This document shows positions 45,801 through 58,081 of a stretch of DNA of 64,000 bases, one piece after another. The notes under the pieces were generated by a model that ran no database searches, had not been told where the DNA came from, and worked only from the letters and a program-made list of their open reading frames with translations. The DNA is from Mycteria americana. Taxonomy: Eukaryota; Chordata; Aves; Ciconiiformes; Ciconiidae. The stretch is taken from the NCBI RefSeq assembly GCF_035582795.1, contig NC_134365.1, positions 41,396,135 through 41,460,134 on the forward strand. The letters are read 5' to 3'. The translations under genes were made by a program, and so were the position numbers. Positions within the stretch are counted from its first letter, which is position 1; the number at the start of each line of letters is the position of its first letter.

Positions 45801-47424
45801 CTGCAATAAATCACATATCTGGAGGAGCAGGAGGAATCTGCCCAAACAGTTACCATGCTGTGATGGTCCTTTGTAGTTTTTGAGCTTTTTGAGCTAAGAA
45901 GTCTAGATTACGGTGGCCCCAGGGTGCCTTAAAGTAAGTCTGGGCAGAATTTGCACAAAGCCGTTGCTGTGATGGGGGAGCTACAGCAGATTTCTCTGGA
46001 TTCCCTTAAATTCCTGAGTTTCTGCTTTCTACTGGGCATAGCATAAGGGAAAGAAACCACAAGCTGGGAAAAAGTGTTTTCCCTCTGTTGGTAAGCAAGT
46101 GGTGCAAACAGAAACCTTCCCTTTCCAGCACCACCAAGTTCAAGAGAGTGACTGCTCTGCTCTCAGCCTCCCGGGCACTCTCACACCAGAAGTTGTTGTA
46201 GACAGCATTTGTTCCCTGTGATTCCCTCTTGCAACCTTATTTTCAGTTTCCTGAGGCACTACAGCATGGTGAAAGGTGACTCATGTTTCCCTTTCAGAAG
46301 ATGGCTTCATCTTTGCTACTGCAGAAAGGACCTTTATTTCTTGCAGATCCCTGAAAAAAGTTTTGTGGTAAGATGACAGACAGTACATGTACCTTCACAC
46401 ATTTGCCTAAGTGCTTGCAGCCTGCGCACATCCTTCACTGTTGGACATTTCCCAGTACTGGGATCTGTAAAGCCCTAAACAAAAACGAACCTATTCTAGT
46501 CTTTTTAGAAGATTAAAACAAACAAGCAAACTGATATTTTATTGCCCTCCTTCCCTTCTGTGTTTAAATTACCATTTGCCCTAATTAATCTTGTGTGTGG
46601 CTCCTCAGTTAGGCAAATACAGTTTTTCAGTGTGCGTATGTGTGTACGCATAAATTAAAAAGAGGCCAGATACTATTTTCCGAGCAGATTTTTCCATGGT
46701 CTCCTATGCCGTAATTGCTGCCCAGGGTTCTGCGAAGTTGCACGTGCGGTTCTCATGCAGAAAACAGAGCAAACATAATGTAACTAACCCATATTGACTA
46801 CCAGATGCCTCAAAGTGTTCAAGACTTGCAGTAAATTACTGTTTTCTTTGGTCCGTGTCCACTCTGTCTTCTGATGCTTTTCCCTTCGATGCCCTGTGAC
46901 CTCGCTGCGAATGCGATGCCTTCTGCTCAGTGCTTGCATGGACAGATGGACAATGGTGCCAGCAAGGGATCTCAATAGTCAGACCACTAGACTCTTGCTT
47001 GTCATTCCTCAGAAGGATGATAACTGATTAGCTGAAGCTAATCGTTTCTGACAAGTGCTTAACTAGACTTAAAGAAATACCGTCTCTGTGAAACCAGAGC
47101 CTTTTGATAGATATTTAAGACTTCACTTCTCTGCCAGATGCATGTCTTAGTAACCGTACTTCACCAGCTGATCACATCTCATAATTACAATTACTTGTCC
47201 TAGCCCAGGGAAAAGCTCAGTTCATTTGTCCAAGTATTGATTAACTGGTGTAGTCAAGATTACTTTACTTCACAGAGGATAGATAACCATTAATAATGTT
47301 ATAATTACAGCACAGAAAGTATGGTGATGAGGGGCTAGATTGGAACTTCAACAGATAAGGAGGCAGGCATTGTTTATATAATCCTGAAAAAAATTAACAG
47401 CTGCTATGTTAAAGGGGGGTAATT
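39812..47424. other. Intergenic sequence, no gene recognised
   Basis: 7.6 kb without a protein gene or RNA gene I can support. Longer open frames (41257-41607 minus, 42386-42766 plus, 42931-43341 minus) show no domain or splice context. The part at 47100-47400 is AT-rich with clustered 'ATAATTACAATTA' and 'CATTAATAATG' words and could be a regulatory element. Confidence 0.6.
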
Positions 47425-48060
47425 AACCCGCGGGAACGGCTGATGGCAAGGAGCGGTTCATGTCCTGGGGCTGCGCGCAGGGGCTCTCCCGGTGGCGGTC
47501 CCTGAGGCCAGGCACTGGCTCGGGGCAAGGCCTGGAAAACCCCGTCCTGAGTGACACCTCGGGGCTGAGGCGTGTGCGGGGGCGTGAGGAGGCAGAGCCA
47601 CGGGCTGCGTTTTGGTATCGTGAAACCATCAAATACAGCCATACCCACGCGAGGGATGGGTGGCGTTTTAGTTCCTGCTCGCTGTCTGGTCTGGTCAGGC
47701 AGGAGGGGGAAGGAGAGGCCGGGTTTTACACCCACGGTGGGTGCCATGGCACAGGGCGGCACCGGGACTTCCTTCTCCTCTCCTCCCTCTCATGCGGGTG
47801 CCCTCGTACCCCAGCACAGGGTGTCTCCCAGCACTCACCCACCCTGTTGAGGTGACAGCCCCGCTTTGGTGGCTGGCAGCCACGTGGTCCTGGCGGGAGG
47901 AGGAGGAGGAGGAGGAAGAAAAGGAGGAGGAGGAGGGAAGCCCACCTTGGGGAGCGGGGAGGCCCCGCACGGGGCAGGGGCACAGCGGGCACTGAGGGCT
48001 GGACCGGCCAGTGCTGCACAGAGTGGAGCAAAGCGGGGCACGGGGCAAGTGCAACAGACA
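47425..48060. other. GC- and CpG-rich block with GGA microsatellite
   Basis: A sharp change from AT-rich flanks to GC-rich sequence with many CpG dinucleotides ('acccgcgggaacgg', 'ctgcgcgcagg', 'tgcgggggcgtgagg'). Open frames run on both strands, which is expected when GC-rich DNA lacks stop codons. It abuts an old CR1 fragment. It could be a small CpG island or promoter of an unannotated transcript, or a GC-rich repeat. Confidence 0.5.
47895..47940 (+). repeat. (GGA)n polypurine microsatellite
   Basis: A 46-bp all-purine tract of mostly GGA/GGAG units interrupted by 'agaaaa'. Confidence 0.9.
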
Positions 48061-48130
48061 GAGACACCGCCATTGTCAAATGATCTTGTGCTTGTTCAGA
48101 GTGGTGACACGGCTGGGGGATCAGTACAGA

Positions 48131-48538
48131 ATGAAGGGCTGGAGTATCCGGTGGCTGAGGAGAGGCTGAGAGAGCTTGAGAAGAGAAGGCTCTGGGGGGG
48201 GGATTTATTGATAGGGATGCATGCCTGATGGGAGATGGGGATGAAGAAGAAGGAGCCAGACCCCTCTCAGGGGTGCCCAGTGACAGCAATGGGCAGAAGC
48301 TGCTGTACAGGAAATGGAACTTGAACAGAAGAAAAACAGTTTTACTGTGAGGGTGGTCAAACACTTGCACGGGTTGTCCTGAGAGGTTGTGGGGTCTGTG
48401 TCCTTAGAGGTACTCAAAACCTGGCAGGAGCCAGCCCTGAGCAACTTCCTCTGGCTGATCCTGCGCTGGGCTGGGCGTTGGACTAGACAATCTCCAGGCA
48501 TCCCGTCCAGCCTCAACCACGCTGAGACACTGCGACCA
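48131..48538 (+). repeat. CR1 LINE 3' fragment, moderately diverged
   Basis: The blocks 'gaggctgagagagcttgag', 'agaaggctctgggg', 'aaggagccagacccctctc', 'ggtgcccagtgacag', 'tttactgtgagggtggtc', 'gagaggttgtggggtct' and 'gttggactagacaatctcca' are in the order of the CR1 consensus. It ends near 'cctcaaccac' with a decayed octamer tail. It contains a 9-G run (48194-48202). Confidence 0.88.
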
Positions 48539-51500
48539 GGACATTTCACAAATGCTGCTAATATGTTGTAATAATAATGCCATCGGAAGCTTTGCCATCT
48601 CTTTCTAAGCCAAATGTGGATAATGTTGCAGATTGCATCTTATTTTTGTGGTAGGGTCCACAGTGCTGTCTGCTTAATGTTTTCTTCTATGACTATCTTC
48701 CATGCTTTTGCTTGAGACATTAATCACTGATTATTAACCAGTAAGCTCTGTTCCTGACAGGGTAAGATCTCTTCTGATCTCCCATAAATGGGCTAAAGCA
48801 AATTTAAGCATGTGAAGTAAAGCAAAGTTTTGCATGGAGGAACGCAATGTTGCAAAAGAAGGCAGCAACTTGTGTCTCACTGTTTGTAAGCCTGTGGCTG
48901 GCTTATTCCTATAAGAACTCAGAGTGAGCTGCGGCTTTGAGTTGAGTCTAACAGCCTCAACAGCTCAGCAAAGAAATCCGGTGAAGATCCTCCCACTGCG
49001 GACAAAGATCAGAAGAATTTTCTTAGCCCTTTGGGTGTCAAAGTCCAAAGGCCAGGTCACTTTGCCCTGCTCTGAGGTTGTTGGAAATCTCTTGGGTTAG
49101 GGGAACTTCCAGAGAGCCACAGATGGGACCTCGTTCTCTTGAACTTCTGGAGGTGGTGAAGTAGGACATACACCAAGGATATGGCTTTATGAATGGGGTA
49201 AAAACTGAGAAAATTAGTATCTGGAGTCAATAAGTTCATATCCTCAATCTCTTTGAACCCATTATCTAGACTTCAGCTAATTTCAAGGATGTGTTCCAAA
49301 ATTCGTGTCAAAACACAGTCAGTTAATCTGCTATTCATCCATCACACGGAACAAATGTGACCATTCCTACTGAGTAGTGATTGACCATGGGCGGTGTGTG
49401 TGTCCTTGTGTTCCCTCATACAGCCCACTCTTCCACACAGGTCCATATTGTTTTATGTAAATTCATGCTAATCTCAATCTCTGTACATGTGGGCATATTT
49501 CACCCGTCTGATAAGGATCAAGGGACTCACCCCTTGCTATATACTTTATATTCAAACAAGCTGGGGTTAATTTGATGCCAGGAGAACAGCTTTTATTTCT
49601 CCCTCTCAAGGCATTAAACTACCAACATTAACTTTCTATGCTCGGCTCTTGGGGTCTACAAGGAAATGGTGTGAGCAAATTTGATAGCAGGTATATTGGC
49701 ATGTGAATGCAAATCAGGTAGAGAGTCGTAGGCAAAACGAGTATGAGGCTAAGATGTGTGGTGCTTTACAAAGGAAAAAAATGAACCAAATTAAGCTCAA
49801 GCTACATTTTTTTTGTTCTCAGTGTTGATAGTTCAGGTGTTTGATCTGAACACTGTGGGCGGATTGTTTGGAAATAGGAGGTCGTGAGATCTTTTGTTAA
49901 TGAAAATGTGGAAGGCTCTCGCGTCCCACTCTGAAATGTAAAACCTCTTTGCCAGTGCAAATCTTACCATTAATCTGATTTATTTCTGTCAGTGACCTCT
50001 GTTCCCTTCCTCCCCCACTCTCCTTGAAGTTTTCCAAAAAGATACAGTCCTTCATTTTTGCCGATTTGGATGCATAATCCAGTGGTGTCCTTTTTATGTA
50101 CAGACTAAGTGCTGAGTAGTGAAATGTAGATAAACAATAATCTGTCCAACTCACAAATACTGATTGCACACTCCCCCTTTAGCACTACTATCATCACCGC
50201 AAACACTTTGTTAGATTTTATGGGGTATTTGTAAAAGTCAGGAGACTCCAGGGAATTTTACCTTTCTGTTCAAGCTAAGAGAAAATATCTCAAAGCTTGG
50301 AGCCCTCTTCAGCAAAATCATTGCAAGCAGGTCCTGCTCTTTCTTAAATTGGCAAGGCGACAGCTTGAGCGCATCCACTGAGTGCCACTGTGACAGTCTG
50401 ATCACCTGGGGAGAGAAGCGTCTCGCAGACAGGCAGATCCCAAGCCATTTTGGTAATTATAGGTGAAAACTAACAGCTTGCCAGTGCAGATTCTTGAGTG
50501 CCCAAGGCGTGTGCTTACAGTAGGAGCCTCCACAGTACAACTGCTGCATTCAATGGTTCTGCAGCAGCTCGTCTGGGGGGCTCCAGGGGACTCCCTGGGG
50601 AGAGTGTGTTGTAAATAGAATAATCAGGAGATAATAAATGTAATGGACAGTAGTTTTGCAAGCTCCTGACCAGCTGGAGTGGAGAGACCCCATGCCAGCT
50701 AATGCAGCTACATGATTGGCAAGTGCTGGCTGGGCATCTAACCAGGCCTTTCAGTTGCAAACCAAAGTAATGCTCCTTCTATCCAAAGGTTGTTTATAAT
50801 GTTCCTTGATTGCTTCTCCCAGTAACATTTTCATCTTCCACCAGCCTAATCTTGCCTGTTTTTTAGCTTTCACCAGGCACTGAATAAAGTATCAGTCTCA
50901 TTACGGAATGGAGAGGCACTTACTGTCAACCTTAATGTCACTAGCATTGACATCAGGCTGTCAATTTTCTGTTCATGTAGGAGTTTGTTAAAGTGGTAGC
51001 CAGTTGGTAGGAGAATATCTGTGTCTTCAACATGTCTTTTCCTGAATTTAGGCATCAGTGCCAAAATAGAGCGTGTGAAAGTGTAGTTTAGGCAAAGTAT
51101 AGACACCTAAGTCGAAAAGCATGGAAAATGCCAGCTCCTTTCCGACTTACACCCTAGAGGTATTTGAATTCCTTAAGTGCCACAAGGCTTGACTCTGGCA
51201 TTTCCCAGTGCCTAAATCTCTGGAAAGAACCAGAATCGCCACTGTCAGGACTAGGTGACTGCCTGCGTCCGACTGTGATTTCCAATCAGGCATTTCCCTG
51301 AGCAAGTCTCCTGAAAGTCATGAACAAGTTGATTGGAACCAGGAGGACTAAAGTCACAAAATTAGGAGTGTGTGATCTTTCCCTTTTAAAACTCAGGCAG
51401 GGAGAATTCCCTCCCTCCTCCTCCAAAATACAGTAACCAGCTGGAAGCAGAACTGACCAAAGGCATAAGGTCTTCTGCCTGAAAGAAGAGAGCCCAGCAC

Positions 51501-52160
51501 CTCTCATCTGGGCTGGACATCCCAGCCACTGATGCGTGGTCCATCTCTGCCAAGAACTCTGGCTCTGTGCATCAAGAACTGGAGAGGGAAAGATGAAGCC
51601 TGGTGATAGGACATAGCTACTTGGGTTTTACTTCTTTTCCTTTAGCTTAGCTGCCACTGCTTAGAGTGAGTATTCCTCTCAGAGGAACAGTGGGAATTTG
51701 AATTAGCATGAAAACTATCTTACCCTGATTAAAAAAAAAAAAAAAGAAGTGAATTCCGTATGTTGTTTCATGGACGTATTGGCAGTTTGGCAGCTGGGTG
51801 AGCCCACCTTGTGACCAGCCAGGAATGAAGGAGGAAGGGGTAACCCTTTGTTTTGAGGGTCAGAGAAAAAAGCGCGTGGCTGTCACTACGGCGGGCTCCG
51901 CGGCGCTGCCTGCGCCAGGCACCACGTGTGCTAAGAGGCGAGAGGCAGCAGGCAGGCACAGCGACAGTGGGACCACACGTGTGCCCTTGCAACCGTACAG
52001 AAAGGACCTACAGCCTGGCTGTAGCCTTCCCGCATACCCGGGGGGCACCCCAGCAATGACTAAGATGGTTAAAACTCCTGACTACATTTTAGAGCCTTAT
52101 TACTGATGATTCCTGAGATAGTGGAAAACCAAAGCTACAACAGCCTTTTTTGAATTTTAG
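48539..52160. other. Intergenic sequence, no gene recognised
   Basis: No coding or RNA gene is supported. Contains a 15-A run (51731-51745), followed by a small CpG-rich patch at about 51880-52045. Confidence 0.6.
51731..51745 (+). repeat. Poly-A run (15 A)
   Basis: Uninterrupted run of fifteen A after 'ctgatt'. No target-site duplication or retrocopy sequence is recognised beside it. Confidence 0.9.
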
Positions 52161-52230
52161 GTTCCAGGCTGAATTTGGAGGAAAACTAGTCTGGGAAAAA
52201 GAAATTATGTTCTTTTTTACTCTTAACAAG
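52161..52230 (+). other. Exon-like segment (weak candidate)
   Basis: Seventy bases between 'tgaattttag' and the good donor GTGAGT at 52231. One frame is open throughout. No protein family is recognised and the length is not a multiple of three. It may be part of a non-coding transcript or chance. Confidence 0.2.
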
Positions 52231-55200
52231 GTGAGTTCATCTGGAAGTCTCTGGAAAAATTGTAAATATGGAGTCTGGCTGTACTATTTTCTGCAAAGAT
52301 AATCCTCAGACTAGAATTGCTCTTAAATGAGTACTGAACTGTAAAGACAAGAGCATGGACTGGAGCTGTCTGGAAAAGTTCCTTTTGTTTAGGGACAAAT
52401 TACAGTTTTTCTCTGTAATTGCATGTAAAATAACTTCCTTGTGTCCAAGACTCGGCTATTTGATGAGTTAACAAGACTGGCGTGAGTGCATCACAGAGTA
52501 CCAAATCTAAGCTTCTGTTAAAACAAGTGAATTCCTAACCATTTTGTTTGCCAAGAAAATCTTCCCACAGTCTAATTAATGGAATGTTGTCTGTCTGAGT
52601 CTGCAGACAGCCTTAACAGAAAAGCATGAACCTTTCCATCCCATTCATCTCAGTGAAGTGCCAGCTTCACACTCCTTGGTTTCACTCGATGTGCCACTTC
52701 TTTATTGCTGAGTGTTTTAGCTGAAGGTTTGGAAGGGGCATGCTGGGACGTGCAGGGAAGGAAAAGCACAGGAAAGAAGAGCAATGATACAGAAAGGAAG
52801 AACGCATCAGCCGTCCTCTGCATGCGGGTGATGGATTGAGCCCCTCTGGTGACTGCAGAGCAAATGGGAGCTGGAGCTCTGGCCGGCTCACCCGTCGCAA
52901 CCTCCCCCGAGGGCAGCCCCTTCACGTGTTGCGCTGCTGCCAAAGGTGGAAATCTTTCCCCAAAGCCAGCTGAGATTGTTCTTCCTGCAAAGCAGGCTGG
53001 CTGCCTCTTGTCCTTCTGCCTTGTCCCACTCCTTCTGCTGTAGTGATCCGAGCCATCATGGAGAATGGTGCGAGTGCATATGCGTAAGTATCCCGAGTGC
53101 TGTTAAGCGGAGATGTTGGCATTGGCACTGACACCCCAGCAGCTCCATGGAGGCTCTTCTTCTGTCTGCCCTGCATCCAGAGAGCACCAGTCTGCGTTTG
53201 GCCTTGTCTCCATCACAGTGGCTCCTTCCTTGCTCAGGTGCTTTTGCAGAAGACCTCCCCTTCCCCACTCTTCCCTGCTTTTCCCCTTGCCTTTTCCCAG
53301 TGGGTTTTCAATACAGTGCAGTCAGACGCTCTTCTCCATGTCACTTGGGTGGGACTCTCCATTTTTAGTTTCCATTTTTTTCTAAGCCCCTCTCATGGTC
53401 TATAGTCAGAATGAGAGAGAAATGGCCACTTTTGGGGGCTATGACTCCCGAAACATCTCTTCTCTAATGCTTCTGGTGCAAATACCATAGCTTTGTGTGC
53501 TCGAGCTTTGGGACCTTTGTTACAAATGCACGCAACGTTCCTCTTCACATAGAGGAAAATTCAAGGCTATGCTGCAAAATGTTTGGCTTTCTTCTTTTAA
53601 ACCTAACAACAAAACCCCATGATTTTTTTCACCTCTCTCTCTGTGCTGTGGCTTTTTCACACCTCTCTGCTTAAGAGCCCCTTCAGATGCACTAAAAGGA
53701 GTCCCTGCTTCTTTGGAGAAGAGGTGGTTAAAAAGGCACAGGGCTGTGAAGTGGAGATGGGTCTACGGGAGCTGAGCAAGGCTGAGCCAAGCCAGAGGAA
53801 AAGGCAGCATCGGCTGAAGTCAAGGAGAGGTAAGGGCCTGGAGGGATAGGGGAGGGAGGGCTGCCAGAGCCTGTCCTTCATCGACTGAATAAACAACCCA
53901 CATAGCAATAACAATAAATAATTTTATGAGGAGCTAGATAAGCTTTTAAGGGGAAAAATGGTAGGGGGTGTTACTGCAAATTGAGGAGGAAAGCAGCTGA
54001 GATGGGTTTCCCTGTTGCCGTCTGTCCTCTATTTGGCAGCAGCTCGTTTGTGAAAAAAGCAATCAAGAGTAGTTTATGATGCTAAGACATTTCAATGACT
54101 TGCACTCAGTGAAAATCATTGATGTTTCTGCTTTAGCTAGATTTTGCTGCTTGCAGTTGAAAGCATTTCACTGCCTGAAATCCTATTTTGTTAAACCTGG
54201 CAATGAGTAAATTCACAAGTTCCTTAAGAAAATCCTCTGGGCTTGAAAGGGGACGTGTTCATTACCCCTGCAATTAGCAGGAAAGCTCCACCTGGACAGG
54301 GCACTCAGTCCTTTCTGATTCCCCTCCTCACAGCTCCCTTAATCACCAGGTGCCATTCAGATTGTAGATTGCCATCGTTTAATGCATATTGTAGAAAACT
54401 CTGATTACGTGTCACTGTGAAACACTCCGAGAGCCGCGCCGTAAATATTTCCATCAACTTGTCTCTACCATCCCCAGGACTCTGCTTCCTGCAATACAGC
54501 TAATCCCTCAAAATGCAGTTTGGGTTTTGGTTTCTGTGGAGCTGACCCATATGCAAAGGAAACGTTACCTTGGGAACAAGGTTAAATGATAGGCTTACGG
54601 ACCTACTCTCTTTTTTTCCCCTTTATTTTATGATGGAAATGTAAGATGTTGTGAATGGTTCATCGTAACATATGCCAGCAGAAGCATGCCAAAAATAACA
54701 ATCTGAAGCAGCACACGGTATGTAACGCTTGCATACTTCTCCGAGAGTTAGAGATATCATTGAAACAACACATGTCAGATGCTATTACTGTCATATTGTT
54801 GGGGCCATCTGTTAGAGCCCCAGATCAAGACCTGCTGCTTTCCCTGGAACAGCAGCTCCACAAAGGACTGTGGCAAATTAAACTAAATCCACTCAGGCCT
54901 GGGGAGTTCATCTGAGGGTTTTGCTTGCTTTATTTCAAGATTTCATCAGGGATAAAACCAACAGTATATTTTGGATATTGCTCCAGGGGAAGTCTGGGGA
55001 AAAGCTTTTTAATTCTTGTTTGTTTGTTGTGGGTTTTTTTGAGGGACTAAATAGCCAGGTGCAAGATAAGGACTGAATTGTCAGGATAGGATATGTACAT
55101 TTGCACCCACAGGTGTGCTTCTTGAGAAAACACGTTCATAAATAAAGTTCACACAAATGTGCACGTGCAATTATTTGCAGCTAATAAACAATAATTTGAT

Positions 55201-58065
55201 AGCAACCTGCAGTTGTATATGACAACCGATTAATGCAGTTGGCTACACAGACACAAATTTTCAAAGCAAAGATGTTAGAAGTTGTGTATGGAATTTGGAT
55301 GCCATATCCTCCTGGTGGTCTTCAAAATCTCAGCTAGAATACCTGTAAATCTGTTTATTATATATAAGATGAAATTCTATATAATTTTGAATCCGCAGGG
55401 AGTTTTGCTACTGACAGTAGTGGGCTGGATTTCACACATACGCTTACTGTATCGTTATAGCTACTCACACACATCTATACATATACATATAGATATGTGT
55501 TTTCAATAGTATTAACATAATGGCACAGCTTTTAGTTCTACTGCATTCATATAAGTTTACGTAACGGGCTTACATTATGTTTTACTGACGTGTTTCATAA
55601 CAGTTTTAAACAACATCCTTACTGACACCAGAACACTGAAGAATTAACTGTATTGATGTGGAAGATGGGAAGTCTCTGTTAGAAAGACAGACGTGGTTCA
55701 AATGCCATGGCGTGGGAGTAGTTTTCAAATGTAGGTAAATGACATCATAGATCTGGAATATTTTTGCGGAGGTTTTGTTTTGCTGCACGTTGGTGAAAGA
55801 CTTGGATCCGGCTCCTACCTATTCTGCACTTTCCAGTTAGTGGGGGATCTTGCACCACGAAAAGCCTCCAAAGGTTTGCTTCGACTCTGATGCAGAAAGA
55901 GCTTCTGCTTTGAAATCTCAGGCTGTGCTGCAGCACATAGATACTTTTTCTATGGACTCAGGATGCACATGTTCATCCTGAGAGCCTCCTTCTGCTCCCA
56001 TAGGAATCTAGCACAAGGGGGTACGATAGCAGGAGAGACCTCCCCAGGGAGGGCACGGGAGAGAGTCCCAGGGAGGAGGAGGCTCAAAGCTGGTACTGAA
56101 ATAGGGAGGGAGCAGCAGGGAGATCCCTGTTACTCTGCAGGGCAGGAGGGAGATGTGTGGGGAAGAGAGAGGACTGCTGGCAGCACCTTGTCGTCTGCCT
56201 GCTGGCTGGTTCTGTGTTTTACCCAATGATGGTTTCATGTAAAATCTGTGGATGGTCCTTAGAGCTGGGGTAGGATCCAGGTCCCCATTTCCAGGAGAGC
56301 ACTCTCACTGGCAGGAGAGTGACTTGAAGTTTATTAACTGTGCCTCAGGGCCTGGGGAGGGAGCTTTTGCTTGTGGAGGTCAGACTCTGGGGAGAGAACG
56401 GTAACTTTATGCTCACAGCAATTTTAAAATCTACTGCTGTTCTTTCCTTTGGGTCTCTTGCAGAAAACTGGTGTCAGAAAGATGCTGCTGCAGCTGTTGC
56501 TGGCGAGGAGGAATGATCCCAACTGCAGCACCCTCTATACACATACCACTGTCTGGGGATACTAGCAGTACAAACTGATTATGCAGTGCAAAAGTATCTA
56601 ACAACCTTCTATTTATTTCCTTTGCAGGAGAAATTCCCCAGGTAGGTCTTTGTCATTCCTCCCAGCCATTTTTACTTATTGCAGTGTTCAATGGGAAGTG
56701 TTTGAAATACATTATTGGAAGCCTTGTTTAATTGAAATGCATTGTGTCCAAACTAATTTGGAAGAGCCAAGACTGATTTTATGACACACTGGGAAACTTT
56801 TGGGTCCTTGGAGGAGGGAAGCAAGGTGGAACTGAAAGACGGTATGGCGGTTTTGGGGCCAGGCAAAGGGCATGCTGTCAAACCACAGGTAGTGTGGAGT
56901 TATTTGTCACCCTTGAGAAGAGCTAGCCTAAAAGAGAAGCTTCCATAATATGAAATAACCTCCCCTCCCCTCCCTCTCTGGGTTTGATCTCAGTGTTATT
57001 TGGGGTAGAAGCATTTTTCTGATTTTGAAATTTCTGCCAAATGACAAGCTCCCAGGACAGGGCATTTCAGCTCGGTGAGACTGATGTTCTTGTCACTTTT
57101 ACTGCCACCTCCAGCACGAACGGGCAGCGATGCCAATTTCCCCGAGCAGCTGCTGGCACCTGCCACCAAATGGGGCTCTGGGGGGATCCACCAGCAGACT
57201 GGTGAGGGGCCACACAGCTTGCAGCATCACCAGCCTGGGGCAGGTGTGCCAGCAGCCAGGACGACCAATCTCAGAGGGCTGTATTGGATTGAGCAAAAGC
57301 TTGAGATGCATTGACTGGCACATTTCAGGTTGCACAGGGCGGTATTTTTTGACTAATCTTTATTTTGACAGCACGTTCAAACAATTCTGAAGCCCCTCTC
57401 CAGAATTCCCACAATCTAAGTGCTCACGTTCCCTCTTTCATGCACTTCAGATAGGCTCTCCAATTTCATTTAATATCCAGCCTGCATGTGACCAGAAAAG
57501 CTCTTGAAAATAGGTCCACTTTTAAGGTCATGGAGAAAGAACAGTCAATACTTTAACGATCTGACCAGCACTGAGGCAATTCCTATATATTTCATAGTAA
57601 GTGGTAATAGAAAACTTTCATAAAGAAACCCCTAAACCATCCCAAAATGTGCTTTCCATGAATGAATTCAAACACAAAAACTGCCTGCCTGTGGTCTGCA
57701 GGAGTTCAAACCCAAGATGTGTCAACATGAGTGCCGTGTCCAATCTCAGTCATAATGACACAGGGAGAGACTATTGCTAGTCCCACTGACAGGCACTAAG
57801 TAATTCCTTGCTGGAAGAGGTTTGTTCAGTCCCAGCAGGGAAAGAGGCAGCCCCACTGCAGAGGCTATCCAATTATGTGGATTTTTCAGGAAACGCTGTA
57901 AAAACATTTTCCTTCGTGAGCCTTTGCTTGAGCTATGTATCTCTAGTGATACAATATTTTTGTTCTGCGTGGCTTTTTGCAGTATTTAACAATGATGTGG
58001 CAGGTTTCAAAAAACTGGTGATTGAAAGATTAAAATGCGTAGTGTAGAAGGTGGCAGAAGGATGA
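52231..58065. other. Intergenic sequence, no gene recognised
   Basis: No supported gene. It includes a 40-bp exon-like piece at 53044-53083 (strong pyrimidine tract, donor GTAAGT at 53084), a stretch at 54330-54480 with conserved-element-like composition, and an inverted repeat of AT-rich words around 55468-55500. Open frames are short and without signatures. Confidence 0.55.
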
Positions 58066-58081
58066 TTTGTTTGTTTGTTTG
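58066..58081 (+). repeat. (TTTG)n microsatellite
   Basis: Four tandem TTTG units. Confidence 0.85.

Noticed and set aside
47726..48370. 214-codon open frame on the minus strand, the longest in the window
   Set aside because: It lies in GC-rich DNA and runs into a CR1 fragment oriented on the other strand. The peptide is low-complexity Pro/Ser/Leu, with serine runs from the GGA tract, and shows no domain.
51731..51745. Poly-A run considered as the tail of a processed retrocopy
   Set aside because: The upstream sequence shows no recognisable gene copy and no clear target-site duplication.
56628..56641. 14-bp microexon-like segment between 'cctttgcag' and GTAGGT
   Set aside because: Too short to support without transcripts and not linked to any recognised exon.
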